Assembly: GCA_018333605.1 (NCBI GenBank)
Contig: JAGXSV010000075.1
Location: 23,202 to 87,201, forward strand
Reading direction: 5' to 3'
Length of the DNA stretch: 64,000 nucleotides
DNA from: Hydrogenophaga sp.
GTDB taxonomy: Bacteria > Pseudomonadota > Gammaproteobacteria > Burkholderiales > Burkholderiaceae_C
Positions 1 through 11,340 of this stretch are shown in pieces. Numbering within the stretch: position 1 is the stretch's first letter; each line of letters opens with the position of its first letter. The notes beneath the pieces were generated by a model. It did no database searches. It saw only the letters and a list, made by a program, of their open reading frames with translations, and was not told the origin of the DNA. Made by a program: the position numbers and the translations under genes.

Positions 1-520
1 GCATGGCCAGGTAGAGCGATGTGGGGGTTTTGCCGCTGCGGCTCACCCCCACCAGAATCACGTCGGAGCCCTGCAGGTCGCGGTGGCTCTGGCCGTCATC
101 GTGGGCCAGCGAGAAGTTGATGGCTTCGATCCGGTCGTTGTAGGCTTGACTTTTGGAGGCGTCGGAAAAACGCCCCACCCGGTGGTTGGATTTGATGCCG
201 AGTTCCGCTTCCAGGGGTTCAACAAAGGTGCCGAACATGTCCAGCAGCATGCCCTGGCAGGTTTCTTTCACCACGCGCAACACATCCATGTTGACCACGG
301 TGGTGAACACCAGCGGCCGTTTGCCCTCCACCTCGGCCGTGTGGTTGATCTGCCGTATGGCCTGGTGAGCCTTGTCCACGCTGTCAATGAAGGGCAGGCG
401 CACCCGCCGAACCGGCGCTTCAAACTGCGCCAGGATGGCGTTGCCAAAGGTTTCGGCTGTGATGCCGGTGCCGTCAGAGATGAAAAAGACCGTTCGGTTG
501 GGCATGGTGGTACCGGGCAT
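1..520 (-). CDS. ppsR: PEP synthase regulatory protein PpsR, C-terminus cut by window edge
   Basis: Bifunctional ADP-dependent kinase/pyrophosphorylase of the DUF299 family that inactivates and reactivates PEP synthase by phosphorylation of a regulatory threonine. It is missing from the ORF track because no stop lies in the window. Reading the minus strand from 520 gives a protein with TVFFISDGTGITAETFGN near the N-terminus and ILVGVSRSGKTPTSLYLA (the P-loop) just before the edge; about 173 codons are present of a usual 270-280. ATG at 520 and ATG at 505 are both in frame, and the start MPNRTVFF at 505 fits family N-termini about as well. It is divergent from ppsA, its substrate, which is the usual arrangement in beta- and gammaproteobacteria. 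Confidence 0.93.
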   Translation of the reverse strand, partial: MPGTTMPNRTVFFISDGTGITAETFGNAILAQFEAPVRRVRLPFIDSVDKAHQAIRQINHTAEVEGKRPLVFTTVVNMDVLRVVKETCQGMLLDMFGTFVEPLEAELGIKSNHRVGRFSDASKSQAYNDRIEAINFSLAHDDGQSHRDLQGSDVILVGVSRSGKTPTSLYLAM

Positions 521-768
521 GTGCAAAAGGGAGCTCAAAAGGATTGTGAAAAATTCAAATTCAGCCGTCGTGGCTTTCACGCGCCGGCAGGCGGGTCGCC
601 GTCTCATCCGGGGCGTGCACCCTACAATCACGGGTGCTGGCTGCAGACCATTATCCTGGCTGCGGCCCCAGATTCAGCCCCGTTGCCCGGTGCCAGACCC
701 ACAACAGAATTACAGGTCTTGAGCTGGTGCGTGGAGCCCCCGGTTTTTTAACCTTGAGGAGTCTTTCC

Positions 769-3180
<2,412 letters not shown>

Positions 3181-3207
3181 GGCGCGGTTAGACCGGTAAC
3201 GGTGCAC

Positions 3208-3239
3208 AGCGGCGGGGTACAGCCCTTGCCGCTTTTTTG
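3208..3239 (+). terminator. Rho-independent terminator after ppsA
   Basis: The stem AGCGGC/GCCGCT has an inner GGG/CCC pairing and runs directly into a six-T tract, 28 bases after the ppsA stop codon. Confidence 0.8.
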
Positions 3240-3331
3240 TTGCGCTGCAGCGTAAGGCGGCGGTCAGTGCCTGGCGCACAATCGTTCACAAGGTGCGCCC
3301 ACGGTGCGCGCCCCACAACGAGGAGACACGC

Positions 3332-3562
3332 ATGTTTGAAGGACTGGCCGCACAGCGTTTGGTGGCCCTGTTTTTCGCCGGCTGGGCGCTGCTGAACTTT
3401 CCTTTGCTCGCCCTGTGGGACCACGACGCCCGGGTCTGGGGCTTGCCCTTGTTTCCACTCGCGCTGTTTGTCCTCTGGGCGCTGCTGATTGCGGTGCTGG
3501 CCTGGGTGGTGGAGGGCGGTGCTTCTTCGCACCCATCTGTGCCCCACGAGCGCTTGGACTGA
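3332..3562 (+). CDS. Small two-helix membrane protein upstream of the symporter-kinase
   Basis: This 76 aa protein starts at ATG 3332 behind CGAGGAGA; the track start at 3293 is an upstream alternative without a good ribosome site. Residues about 9-29 and 39-60 are strongly hydrophobic and probably membrane-spanning, with an acidic loop (WDHDARVW) between them. It ends 16 bases before the symporter-histidine kinase and is likely co-transcribed with it. It may be a small accessory subunit, by analogy with the short membrane proteins that accompany SSS-family symporters such as the DUF4212 gene later in this window. I do not recognise a named family. Confidence 0.7.
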   Translation: MFEGLAAQRLVALFFAGWALLNFPLLALWDHDARVWGLPLFPLALFVLWALLIAVLAWVVEGGASSHPSVPHERLD

Positions 3563-3577
3563 CCCGATCGCACCACC

Positions 3578-6349
3578 ATGTTGTCCGCCCCGCTCGTCAT
3601 TGGCGTCTCGTTTGCCTACCTGTTGCTGCTGTTTGCGGTGGCCTATTTTGGCGACTGGCGGGCGGCTCAAGGGCGCTCGATCATTGCCAGCCCGTGGGTG
3701 TATGCCTTGTCGATGGCGGTGTATTGCACCGCCTGGACCTACTTTGGCAGCGTGGGCCGCGCGGCCAATTCCGGGGTGTGGTTCCTGCCGATCTACCTGG
3801 GCCCCATGCTGGCCATGATTTTGGCCTGGATGGTGGTGCGCAAGATGATCCGCATCGCCAAGACCTACCGCATCACCTCCATTGCCGACTTCATTGCCAG
3901 CCGTTACGGCAAGAGCCCGACCCTGGCCGGTCTGGTGACGCTGATCACGGTGGTGGGCATCGTGCCCTACATTGCATTGCAGCTCAAAGCCATTGCCAGC
4001 GGCTACGCGGTGCTCACCTCACCCCTGGGCCAGCCCGCGGTGCAAAGCGCCGACTGGTGGAGCGACAGCACGCTGTATGTGGCGCTGGCACTGGCGGGCT
4101 TCACAATCGTCTTTGGTGCCCGCCACCTGGACAGCACCGAGCGCCACGAGGGCATGGTGGCGGCGATTGCGTTCGAGTCGGTGGTGAAGCTGGTGGCGTT
4201 CATGGCCGTGGGCCTGTTTGTGAGCTTTGGCCTGTTTGCCAGCCCAGCCGCTTTGTTTGAGCAGGCCCACGCCGTGGAAGCGCTGCGCAACCTGCTGCAG
4301 TTTGGGCAGGGCCAACCTTTTCCCTACGCACAGTGGCTGGGCCTGACGCTGCTGGCCATGCTGTCGGTCATTTTTCTGCCGCGGCAATTTCAGGTGATGG
4401 TGGTGGAGAACGTGGACGAACAGCACCTGCGGCGCGCGGTGTGGGCGTTTCCGCTGTACCTGCTGCTGATCAACTTGTTTGTGCTGCCCATCGCCATTGG
4501 CGGCCTGCTGCATTTCGGCCCCGGTGTCATGGACCCGGAAACCTTCATCTTGTCGTTGCCGTTGTCACAGGGACAAAACGCTTTGGCCCTGTTTGCCTTT
4601 GTGGGTGGGTTGTCGGCGGCCACCGGCATGGTGATCGTGGAAGCCATCGCGGTGTCCACCATGGTGTGCAACGATCTGGTGATGCCCATTTTGCTGCGCA
4701 TGCGGCGCTTCGGCGCGCGCGCCAGTGGTGATTTGACGGGCCTGCTGCTGGCTATTCGCCGCTTGGCCATTTTGGGCATTTTGTTGTTGGGCTACCTGTA
4801 CTTTCACCTGGCTGGCGAGGCCTACGCACTGGTCAGCATCGGGCTGATCAGCTTTGCCGCCGTGGCGCAGTTTGCGCCAGCCATGCTGGGGGGCATGTAC
4901 TGGAAGGGTGGCACACGCCACGGCGCGCTCACCGGTCTGTTGCTCGGCTTTGCGTTTTGGGTCTATACCTTGATGCTGCCCTCGCTGGCCAAGTCGGGCT
5001 GGCTGGCAGCCGACTTTCTGGAGCATGGGCCCTGGGGTCTGGTCTGGCTCAAGCCCGAAGCCTTTCTGGGTTTGGTGGGCTTGGACAATCTGAGCCATTC
5101 GCTGTTCTGGAGCTTGCTGGCCAACGTGGGCGGCTACGTCGGCGTGTCGCTGTGGCGCGCGCCTTCGGCCCGCGAAACCAGCCAGGCGTTGTTGTTTGTG
5201 GACGTGTTCAATCGCAAGGCCGGTGCGCGGCCGGTGTTCTGGCAGGGCCGCGCCAAGGTGTCGGCGCTGCTGCCGCTGGCGGGCCGGTTTCTGGGGGCCG
5301 AGCAGGCACAACGCCTGTTTGCCGACTACGCGCGCCGTGTGGGGGTGGCGGGCATTGACGCCATACCCGCAGATGCCCGCCTGGTGCAGTTTGTTGAAAC
5401 CGAACTGACGGGTGCGATTGGCAGCGCGTCCGCACGGGTCATGGTGGCTTCGGTGGTGGAGGAAGAGCCTCTGGATCTGGACGATGTGATGCGCATCCTG
5501 GACGAAGCTTCCCAGTTGCGTGCCTATTCCCATGCGCTGGAAGAAAAGTCGCAGTCGCTGGAGCGGGCCACCGCCGAATTGCGTGAGGCCAATGAAAAAC
5601 TGAAGAGTCTGGACCGCATGAAGGACGATTTCATGTCCTCGGTCACCCACGAATTGCGCACACCCTTGACTTCGATCAGGGCGCTCTCGGAGTTGATGCG
5701 CGACGATAGCGACATGGATCTGGCGCAGCGCCAGCAGTTTCTGGGCATCATCGTGGTGGAAGCTGAACGGCTGAGCCGGTTGGTGAGCCAGGTGCTGGAC
5801 ATGGCCAAAATTGAAGCCGGGCACGCCGAGTGGCACAACACCGAGGTGGACATGCGCGAGTTGCTGGAACAAGCCGCTGCCACCATGGGGGAAACCTGCC
5901 GGGAGCGCGGCGTGGCGTTGCAACTGGAGTTGCCCGCCATGGTGCGCCCGCTGTGGGCCGACGCGGACCGGATCACCCAGGTGGTGCTGAACCTGCTGTC
6001 CAACGCGGCCAAATACGCGCCGCGCGGCGCGGGGCGGGTGCAGATGCGCTTGAATGACGAGACGGATGGCATCACGGTGGAGGTTCAGGACAACGGACCG
6101 GGCCTTGCGCAGGATCAGCAGGCGATAGTGTTTGAGAAATTTCGTCAGGTGACGGGCGACGATCATTACCGCCCAGGCGGCACGGGTCTGGGCTTACCCA
6201 TCAGCCGCCAGATCGTGGAGCATTTTGGCGGGCACATGTGGCTGCGGTCGAGCGCTGGGCAGGGCGCTGTATTTGGTTTCTTCTTGCCGCGACGCAACAC
6301 CGGCACTGAAGGCCAGGTGAACGGCGCGTCTGACACACCAGCGACTTGA
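3578..6349 (+). CDS. Sodium:solute symporter-type sensor histidine kinase (CbrA/CrbS-like)
   Basis: A 923 aa hybrid of an SSS transporter and a histidine kinase. Residues 1 to about 510 form a 12-13 helix SSS domain (SPWVYALSMAVYCTAWTYFG near the start). Residues about 550-590 look like the STAC linker found between SLC domains and kinases (VSALLPLAGRFLGAEQAQRL). A coiled coil at about 645-680 leads into HisKA with phospho-acceptor His near residue 691 (SVTHELRTPLTSIRAL). The HATPase has N box NLLSNAAKYAP, G1 DNGPG and G2 GTGLGL, all intact. Known relatives are CbrA, CrbS and MxtR, which control carbon-source and acetate use. The next gene is a receiver, and the kinase probably signals to it. 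The transported or sensed ligand cannot be read from sequence. Confidence 0.93.
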   Translation: MLSAPLVIGVSFAYLLLLFAVAYFGDWRAAQGRSIIASPWVYALSMAVYCTAWTYFGSVGRAANSGVWFLPIYLGPMLAMILAWMVVRKMIRIAKTYRITSIADFIASRYGKSPTLAGLVTLITVVGIVPYIALQLKAIASGYAVLTSPLGQPAVQSADWWSDSTLYVALALAGFTIVFGARHLDSTERHEGMVAAIAFESVVKLVAFMAVGLFVSFGLFASPAALFEQAHAVEALRNLLQFGQGQPFPYAQWLGLTLLAMLSVIFLPRQFQVMVVENVDEQHLRRAVWAFPLYLLLINLFVLPIAIGGLLHFGPGVMDPETFILSLPLSQGQNALALFAFVGGLSAATGMVIVEAIAVSTMVCNDLVMPILLRMRRFGARASGDLTGLLLAIRRLAILGILLLGYLYFHLAGEAYALVSIGLISFAAVAQFAPAMLGGMYWKGGTRHGALTGLLLGFAFWVYTLMLPSLAKSGWLAADFLEHGPWGLVWLKPEAFLGLVGLDNLSHSLFWSLLANVGGYVGVSLWRAPSARETSQALLFVDVFNRKAGARPVFWQGRAKVSALLPLAGRFLGAEQAQRLFADYARRVGVAGIDAIPADARLVQFVETELTGAIGSASARVMVASVVEEEPLDLDDVMRILDEASQLRAYSHALEEKSQSLERATAELREANEKLKSLDRMKDDFMSSVTHELRTPLTSIRALSELMRDDSDMDLAQRQQFLGIIVVEAERLSRLVSQVLDMAKIEAGHAEWHNTEVDMRELLEQAAATMGETCRERGVALQLELPAMVRPLWADADRITQVVLNLLSNAAKYAPRGAGRVQMRLNDETDGITVEVQDNGPGLAQDQQAIVFEKFRQVTGDDHYRPGGTGLGLPISRQIVEHFGGHMWLRSSAGQGAVFGFFLPRRNTGTEGQVNGASDTPAT

Positions 6350-6396
6350 GTCCCGGGGGCCTGGGCGCAGCGCACAACAAACAGAGGAGCACAGGC

Positions 6397-6771
6397 ATGA
6401 GCCAGAAAATACTGATTGCAGACGACGAGCCCAACATCCTGATCTCCCTGGAGTTCTTGATGAAGCGTGAAGGCTACGATGTGGTGGTGGCGCGCGATGG
6501 GCAGGAGGCGGTGGACGCGGTTCTGCGTGAGCGCCCGGCACTCGTGTTGTTGGACGTGATGATGCCCGTCAAGACCGGGTTTGATGTGTGCCACGAGGTG
6601 CGCGCCAACGAGGCCGTGCGCGACACACTCATTGTCATGCTCACCGCCAAGGGGCGGGACACCGATGTGGCCAAGGGTTTGGCCCTGGGCGCCAACGCCT
6701 ACATGACCAAGCCGTTTTCAACCAAAGAACTGGTGCAAAAAGTGCGTGAGTTGCTGGGGTCGCCTGCATGA
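6397..6771 (+). CDS. Single-domain response regulator (receiver only)
   Basis: A 124 aa CheY-like receiver. The acidic pair D9/D10, phospho-acceptor D53 (VLLDVMMP), T83 and K104 (MTKPF) are all present, so phosphorylation is expected. There is no DNA-binding or enzymatic output domain. ATG 6397 follows CAGAGGAGC; the track start at 6346 overlaps the kinase gene and is unlikely. Its stop overlaps the start of the exonuclease fusion by four bases (ATGA), so the two are translationally coupled. The output is probably by protein-protein contact, possibly with the product of the next gene; that partner is an inference. CrbR and CbrB, the partners of related kinases, have DNA-binding domains, so this arrangement differs. 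Confidence 0.93.
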   Translation: MSQKILIADDEPNILISLEFLMKREGYDVVVARDGQEAVDAVLRERPALVLLDVMMPVKTGFDVCHEVRANEAVRDTLIVMLTAKGRDTDVAKGLALGANAYMTKPFSTKELVQKVRELLGSPA

Positions 6772-8969
6772 GCGCCCAGCAAAAAACCGACCGTCGGCTG
6801 TGGTGGTTGCTGGGTGTGGCGGCCGTGCTGTCGGTGGCCTGGCTGCTGGCCACCCTGGGCCTGGTGGGCTCTACACTGGAGCCGACGGAGCGCGCGACGG
6901 TTTGGGGCCTGCTCGGCGACCGGCTGGCTCTGATTTCCCTGACCTGGGGCGCGGGCATGGCGGCCATTGCCTGGGGACTCAAGCGCTGGTTTGACCATTG
7001 GGTGACGCCTTCAGTGCAGCTGGCGGAAGAAGCCCAGGTGCTGCTGAAAACCGATGTGGTGCGCGAACTGCGGCCCAAAGGCAATGTGGAAACCCGCGTG
7101 CTGGCCGATCTGTTCAACCAACTGGTGGGCCAGCGCGAGGCGCTGCGGCGCGAGATGGACAGCAAGGTACAAGAGGCTGCGCAGGGGATTGAGCAGGAAA
7201 AAAGCCGTTTGGCGGCGCTGATGTCCGAACTGACGCAAAGCGTGGTGGTGTGTAACCTGGATGGCCGCGTGCTGCTGTACAACAACCGCGCCCGCATGCA
7301 GTTTCGTGCGCTCTCGCAGGCGCCCGGCGTGGCTGGTGGTGCCGAGCTGATCGGTCTGGGCCGGTCAATCTACAGCGTGTTTGACCGCAAGCTGGTGGCC
7401 CATGCGTTGGAAAACATTCAGCAGCGCATGCTGCGCGGGGCAGGGCAGCCGTCGGCGCAGTTCGTGACCACCACCGCAGCCGGGCAGCTGCTGAGGGTGC
7501 AAATGGCGCCTGTGCGCTCACCACAAGCCCAAGGCGCCGAGGCCGCAGCCGATCGCATGGAGCTGACCGGCTTCGTGCTGATGCTTGACAACATCACCAG
7601 CGACTTTGAAGCCGAGTCGGCCAAAGACCAGGTGCTGCACAGCCTGACCGAGGGCAGCCGCTCGGCGCTGGCCAACATGCAGGCCGCGATTGACATGCTG
7701 GACTACCCCGACCTGGAGCCCGCCATGCGCGAGCGTTTCCTGGGCGTGATCCGCGACGAAACGCGGTCACTGAGCCAACGCATTGGTGCGCTGGAAGCGG
7801 GTTCGGCCGACAGCCTGAAGACGCGCTGGCCGCTGGAAGACATGCTGGGTGCCGACCTGGTGAGCGCAGCTCTGCGCCGCATTGAGACCGTGACCAGTCT
7901 GCCCGCCTCGTCCATCGACGTGGATGGCTCGGTCTGGCTCAAGGTGGAGAGCTTTTCGCTGTTGCAGGCGCTGGTGTACCTGTCGGGGCGCCTGGCCGAC
8001 GAGTTCGAGGTGCGCTTTGTTCAGTTGCGACTGGGCAACGCCACGGGAAGCCCTGGCAAGGCCCAGCTGGACCTGATCTGGTCGGGTCAGGTCATGAGTA
8101 CCGAGACGGTGATGAGCTGGGAAATGGACGCCATGAAGGTGGGCAGTGAAACCACACGCTTGACGGTGCGCGATGTGGTGGAGCGCCACGGCGGCGCTTT
8201 CTGGTTTGAGCGCGAGCGTTCGCGACACCAGGCGTTTTTCCGTTTCCTGCTGCCGCTGGCCAACCCGCAGGAGCAGCTGGATTCGGCCGCGTTCGTCAAG
8301 AACGAAAGCCGTCCCGAGTACTACGACTTCGACCTTTTCAAGACCACCGAGCAGACGCGCACCCTGGACGACCGCCGACTCAGCGACCTGGCCTACACGG
8401 TGTTCGACACCGAGACCACCGGCCTGAACCCGTCGCAGGGCGACGAGATCATCCAGATTGGAGCGGCGCGCGTGGTCAACAACAAGCTGCTGCGCCAGGA
8501 ATGCTTTGAGCAACTGGTTGACCCGCGGCGCACGATTCCAGCGGCGTCCATACCCATTCACGGCATCCAGCCCGAGATGGTGCTGGGCCAGCCCACCATT
8601 GACCAGGTGTTGCCCGCGTTTCATGCCTTTGCGCAGGACACCGTGCTGGTGGCCCACAACGCCGCATTTGACATGCGCTTTTTGCAGCTGAAGGAGAAGC
8701 AGAGCGGGGTGGTGTTTGACCACCCGGTGCTCGACACGCTGCTGCTGTCGGCCCTGGTGCATCCCAACCAGGACTCGCACCGTCTGGAGGCCATCGCCGA
8801 GCGCTTCAATGTCACCATCATCGGCCGCCACACCGCCATGGGGGACGCCATGGTGACCGCCGAGGTGTTCCTGAAGCTCATTCCGCTGCTGGCCGAAAAA
8901 GGTATTCACACCTTGGGGCAGGCGCGTGAAGCAGCGCAGCAAACCTACTACGCCCGCTTGAAGTATTGA
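6768..8969 (+). CDS. Membrane PAS/pseudokinase protein fused to a DEDDh 3'-5' exonuclease
   Basis: A 733 aa fusion. Two N-terminal membrane helices (about 11-33 and 50-70) precede a HAMP-like and coiled-coil region to about 150, then a PAS-like domain (SVVVCNLDGRVLLYNNRAR). A histidine-kinase-like segment follows: the HisKA-like helix has no His at the expected place (SLTEGSRSALANMQAAIDML), and the HATPase-like part ends in VRDVVERHGGAFWF but lacks the G1 and G2 boxes, so it looks catalytically dead. Residues about 540-715 are a DnaQ-type exonuclease with a complete DEDDh set: DTETTG near 547, AHNAAFDMRFL near 629 and the HTAMGDA pair near 686. Annotation pipelines would probably call it DNA polymerase III epsilon, but the replicative dnaQ is at 48.2 kb. 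It is coupled to the receiver gene. The nuclease substrate is unknown. Confidence 0.9.
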   Translation: MSAQQKTDRRLWWLLGVAAVLSVAWLLATLGLVGSTLEPTERATVWGLLGDRLALISLTWGAGMAAIAWGLKRWFDHWVTPSVQLAEEAQVLLKTDVVRELRPKGNVETRVLADLFNQLVGQREALRREMDSKVQEAAQGIEQEKSRLAALMSELTQSVVVCNLDGRVLLYNNRARMQFRALSQAPGVAGGAELIGLGRSIYSVFDRKLVAHALENIQQRMLRGAGQPSAQFVTTTAAGQLLRVQMAPVRSPQAQGAEAAADRMELTGFVLMLDNITSDFEAESAKDQVLHSLTEGSRSALANMQAAIDMLDYPDLEPAMRERFLGVIRDETRSLSQRIGALEAGSADSLKTRWPLEDMLGADLVSAALRRIETVTSLPASSIDVDGSVWLKVESFSLLQALVYLSGRLADEFEVRFVQLRLGNATGSPGKAQLDLIWSGQVMSTETVMSWEMDAMKVGSETTRLTVRDVVERHGGAFWFERERSRHQAFFRFLLPLANPQEQLDSAAFVKNESRPEYYDFDLFKTTEQTRTLDDRRLSDLAYTVFDTETTGLNPSQGDEIIQIGAARVVNNKLLRQECFEQLVDPRRTIPAASIPIHGIQPEMVLGQPTIDQVLPAFHAFAQDTVLVAHNAAFDMRFLQLKEKQSGVVFDHPVLDTLLLSALVHPNQDSHRLEAIAERFNVTIIGRHTAMGDAMVTAEVFLKLIPLLAEKGIHTLGQAREAAQQTYYARLKY

Positions 8970-8970
8970 T

Positions 8971-9009
8971 CTCCCCCGCGCCGGCTTGTGCGACCGGTGC
9001 GGGGGGAGC
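8971..9009. terminator. Strong bidirectional hairpin between convergent genes
   Basis: CTCCCCCGC followed by GCCGG pairs with CCGG-T-GCGGGGGGAG to give a stem of about 14 pairs. It fills the 40-base gap between the stops of the exonuclease fusion and the DUF294 gene. No clear T tract is seen in either direction, so it may act as a partial terminator or RNA 3'-end stabiliser for both. Confidence 0.65.
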
Positions 9010-10875
9010 TCAATGCCTGTAGCGTTGGGCCAGCACGCTTTGAAGCGACTGCACCACGGTGAAGGCATCCTTGAGCTGGCTGCGTTCGAAGTTGGACACG
9101 TCGGCCGGATTGAGGAAGCTGTCGGGTGACTCGGCGCGGCTAATCTGTCGGGCCTGGTGCTGGATGCGGGTGTAGGCGATAAATTCCAGGGCGTCGCGCA
9201 AGTCGCGCGCGCTTTGCTCGCTGATGGCGCCACCAGCCGCGGCGCTCGTCAGGCGGTCGTGGGTGTTCACCGCAGCGTCACCACCCGCCAGCGCATAGAT
9301 TCGGGCCAGGTCGACGATGGGCACCACGCCGGTGTGTTTGAGGTCGATGGTGCCCTTGTGCTCGCCGCTGCGAATGGTGGAGATGCCTTTGAACATGCCC
9401 AGCGGGGGCTGGTGTGTCAGTGCGTTGCCAACCATGTGCGCCAGGAACAGGGTGTTGCCCTGCGTGCGTTTGAGCACGTCGCCGCGCAGGTTGTCCAGCA
9501 GCTCGGATTTGCCGTGAATCGCGCGCAGGTCGAAAAACACGCAGGTCAGCATCAAGGCCTTCGGGTTGGGCTGGCTTGTCCAGCGAGCGAAATAGTCAGC
9601 CCAGCGCTTTTGGGGTTGGCGCCATGTGTCGGTCATGGCCATCATCTCGCCGGGGCAGTAAATGTAGCCGCAGGCGTCCAGGCCATCGCAGACAAACTGG
9701 GACAAGGCCTTGAAATAGGGGCCGTGAACGGCCTCGTCGTAGCGGTCGTCCAGCACCATGCAATTGTCCTGGTCTGACTTGGCCGTCTGTTCGTTGCGCG
9801 CCTGAGAGCCTGCCGCTACCCAGACGTAGTCGATCGGCGCCGGGCCCAGCTGCGCTTCACCCAGTTGCAGCAGCCGCGTGGTGATCGCATCGGTGATGGC
9901 CGTGATGATGTGGCCGGTGCTGTAGGCCGACGCTTCGGCCGCCGCCAGGCTCTGTTGCAGCCGCTTGATCTTGGTGCTGGCGCGCTGCAGGCCCTCAACC
10001 GTGCTTTGCTTGTAAATGTCCCCAGCCAGGTAAACGGCGGAGGTGCTGTGCTGTTCGGTCAGGTCGGTGGCGGTGATCATGCCCACGATACGCTGCCCAT
10101 CCAGCACCGGCACATGGTGGATGTTGTGTCGCGCCATCAGCAGCAGTGCGTCAAATGCCGGGTTTTGTACGTCGATGCTTAGGGGGGCCAGCGTGGCAAT
10201 GTCCATGATGGGGCGGGTGCTGTCCATGCCAGCGGCGATCACACGGTTGCGCAGGTCGCGGTCGGTGACCACGCCAAACAGGTGCTCCTGCTCCACGATC
10301 AAGACCGAAGACACCCTTTGCTCGCTCATGAGCTTTGCCGCGTCGCGGATGCTGGTGTGCGGCGGCAAGGTGATCGGGGCGCGCTTGATCAGGGCGCGCA
10401 CCGGCGTGGTCATGAGGTTGAGGGCGGGGTCTGTGCCGCCCGGCGCACCGCGTGGGCTGCTTTGCGTTGAAGTCGCGCCAGTGCTGCCACGGGGCAACAA
10501 CAGGCTCAGCGCAGGCAACTCGGTTTGCAGGGCATCAACCAGGGCATGGTCCATGCTCACCAGCGTGCAGTCGGTCCGGGCCTGGCACTCTTCGACACCG
10601 GCCACCCCATCAGCCTGCAAGCCAAACAGTTCGCCCGGGTACAAGGTGATCACGGGTTGCTGCTGCCCGTCCAGCAGGTGGACGCTACCCGTTACCAACC
10701 AGTGCAGCTGTTGCTGCAGTGCGGCTGGGGTACACGCTTGTGCACCAGCCGCCACCGGCTTTGCCTTGAGCGTGTCAGCCAACTTCTTTTGGGTGTCGTC
10801 GGACAGCAGGCCAAAGATACGGTGCATACGCAGGAGGTCGGCCAAAGGCGGTGTGTCGGAAGCGGTTTGTGTCAT
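9010..10875 (-). CDS. cNMP-binding-like/CBS-pair/DUF294 nucleotidyltransferase-like protein
   Basis: A 621 aa protein when started at ATG 10875; the track start at 10902 is a TTG. Order of domains: a cyclic-nucleotide-binding-like N-terminus (about 10-130), a CBS pair (about 155-285, THTSIRDAAKLM and VLDGQRIVGMITATDL), the DUF294 nucleotidyltransferase domain with GSQARNEQ then KSDQDN (about 354-368, the GS...DxD pattern of the GlnD-like fold), and the DUF294 C-terminal substrate-binding domain (about 480-615). The fold suggests nucleotide sensing plus nucleotidyl transfer, but no substrate is known to me. It is convergent with the exonuclease fusion. Proteins of this type are often found near DUF4212/SSS symporters, as here. 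Confidence 0.9.
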   Translation of the reverse strand: MTQTASDTPPLADLLRMHRIFGLLSDDTQKKLADTLKAKPVAAGAQACTPAALQQQLHWLVTGSVHLLDGQQQPVITLYPGELFGLQADGVAGVEECQARTDCTLVSMDHALVDALQTELPALSLLLPRGSTGATSTQSSPRGAPGGTDPALNLMTTPVRALIKRAPITLPPHTSIRDAAKLMSEQRVSSVLIVEQEHLFGVVTDRDLRNRVIAAGMDSTRPIMDIATLAPLSIDVQNPAFDALLLMARHNIHHVPVLDGQRIVGMITATDLTEQHSTSAVYLAGDIYKQSTVEGLQRASTKIKRLQQSLAAAEASAYSTGHIITAITDAITTRLLQLGEAQLGPAPIDYVWVAAGSQARNEQTAKSDQDNCMVLDDRYDEAVHGPYFKALSQFVCDGLDACGYIYCPGEMMAMTDTWRQPQKRWADYFARWTSQPNPKALMLTCVFFDLRAIHGKSELLDNLRGDVLKRTQGNTLFLAHMVGNALTHQPPLGMFKGISTIRSGEHKGTIDLKHTGVVPIVDLARIYALAGGDAAVNTHDRLTSAAAGGAISEQSARDLRDALEFIAYTRIQHQARQISRAESPDSFLNPADVSNFERSQLKDAFTVVQSLQSVLAQRYRH

Positions 10876-11016
10876 GGGTCGGGGTCCAGGTGGATTCAGC
10901 AAAACATGCTACACCGCACTGCAGCGGTCGCTGGTGGGTAAACCCTCACAGGGTTTGACCTGCGTCAGAGGGTTGGCGGGTGCGTCTGTAAGAACGCGGT
11001 AAGGTCCAGATTCAGA

Positions 11017-11340
11017 ATGGCGACACCGTTACCGCAGGCTTACATGCTCTTAATGATTTCTGCGCTCAAACTGATCACCGAAGTGGCCTTGTTGGCGCTT
11101 GTTGGTCAGTGGATTTTGGGCCTGCTGGCTGGCCAGCGCAAACAACACAATGTTTTTTACCAGGTGCTCGAGATCATCGGGCGGCCATTTGTTCAATTCA
11201 CACGCTGGGTTACCCCGCGTGTCGTCCTGGACCGCCACCTCCCGCTGGTGGCCTTTTTGATTTTGGGCTTTGTCTGGCTGGCCGTTACCGTGGCCAAAAT
11301 TTCCCACTGCCTGAAAGTGGGGGTTTCTCTGTGTCAGTGA
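11017..11340 (+). CDS. Conserved small membrane protein
   Basis: A 107 aa protein with hydrophobic segments at about 13-36 and 73-93, separated by a basic/aromatic stretch (FYQVLEIIGRPFVQFTRWVTP). ATG at 11017, 11044 and 11053 are all possible starts. I do not recognise a named family. Its stop overlaps the GTG start region of the TPR gene, so the pair is probably co-expressed. Confidence 0.7.
   Translation: MATPLPQAYMLLMISALKLITEVALLALVGQWILGLLAGQRKQHNVFYQVLEIIGRPFVQFTRWVTPRVVLDRHLPLVAFLILGFVWLAVTVAKISHCLKVGVSLCQ

Noticed and set aside
83-751. 222-codon plus-strand ORF at the left edge
   Set aside because: Antisense to ppsR, whose motifs are unmistakable on the minus strand.
4565-6166. 533-codon minus-strand ORF opposite the symporter-kinase
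   Set aside because: Antisense shadow of a gene with intact motifs; no ribosome site or domain.
6768-8969. Calling the fusion protein the replicative DnaQ
   Set aside because: A stand-alone dnaQ with normal length is present at 48234-48941; the fusion has membrane and sensory domains unlike the polymerase subunit.
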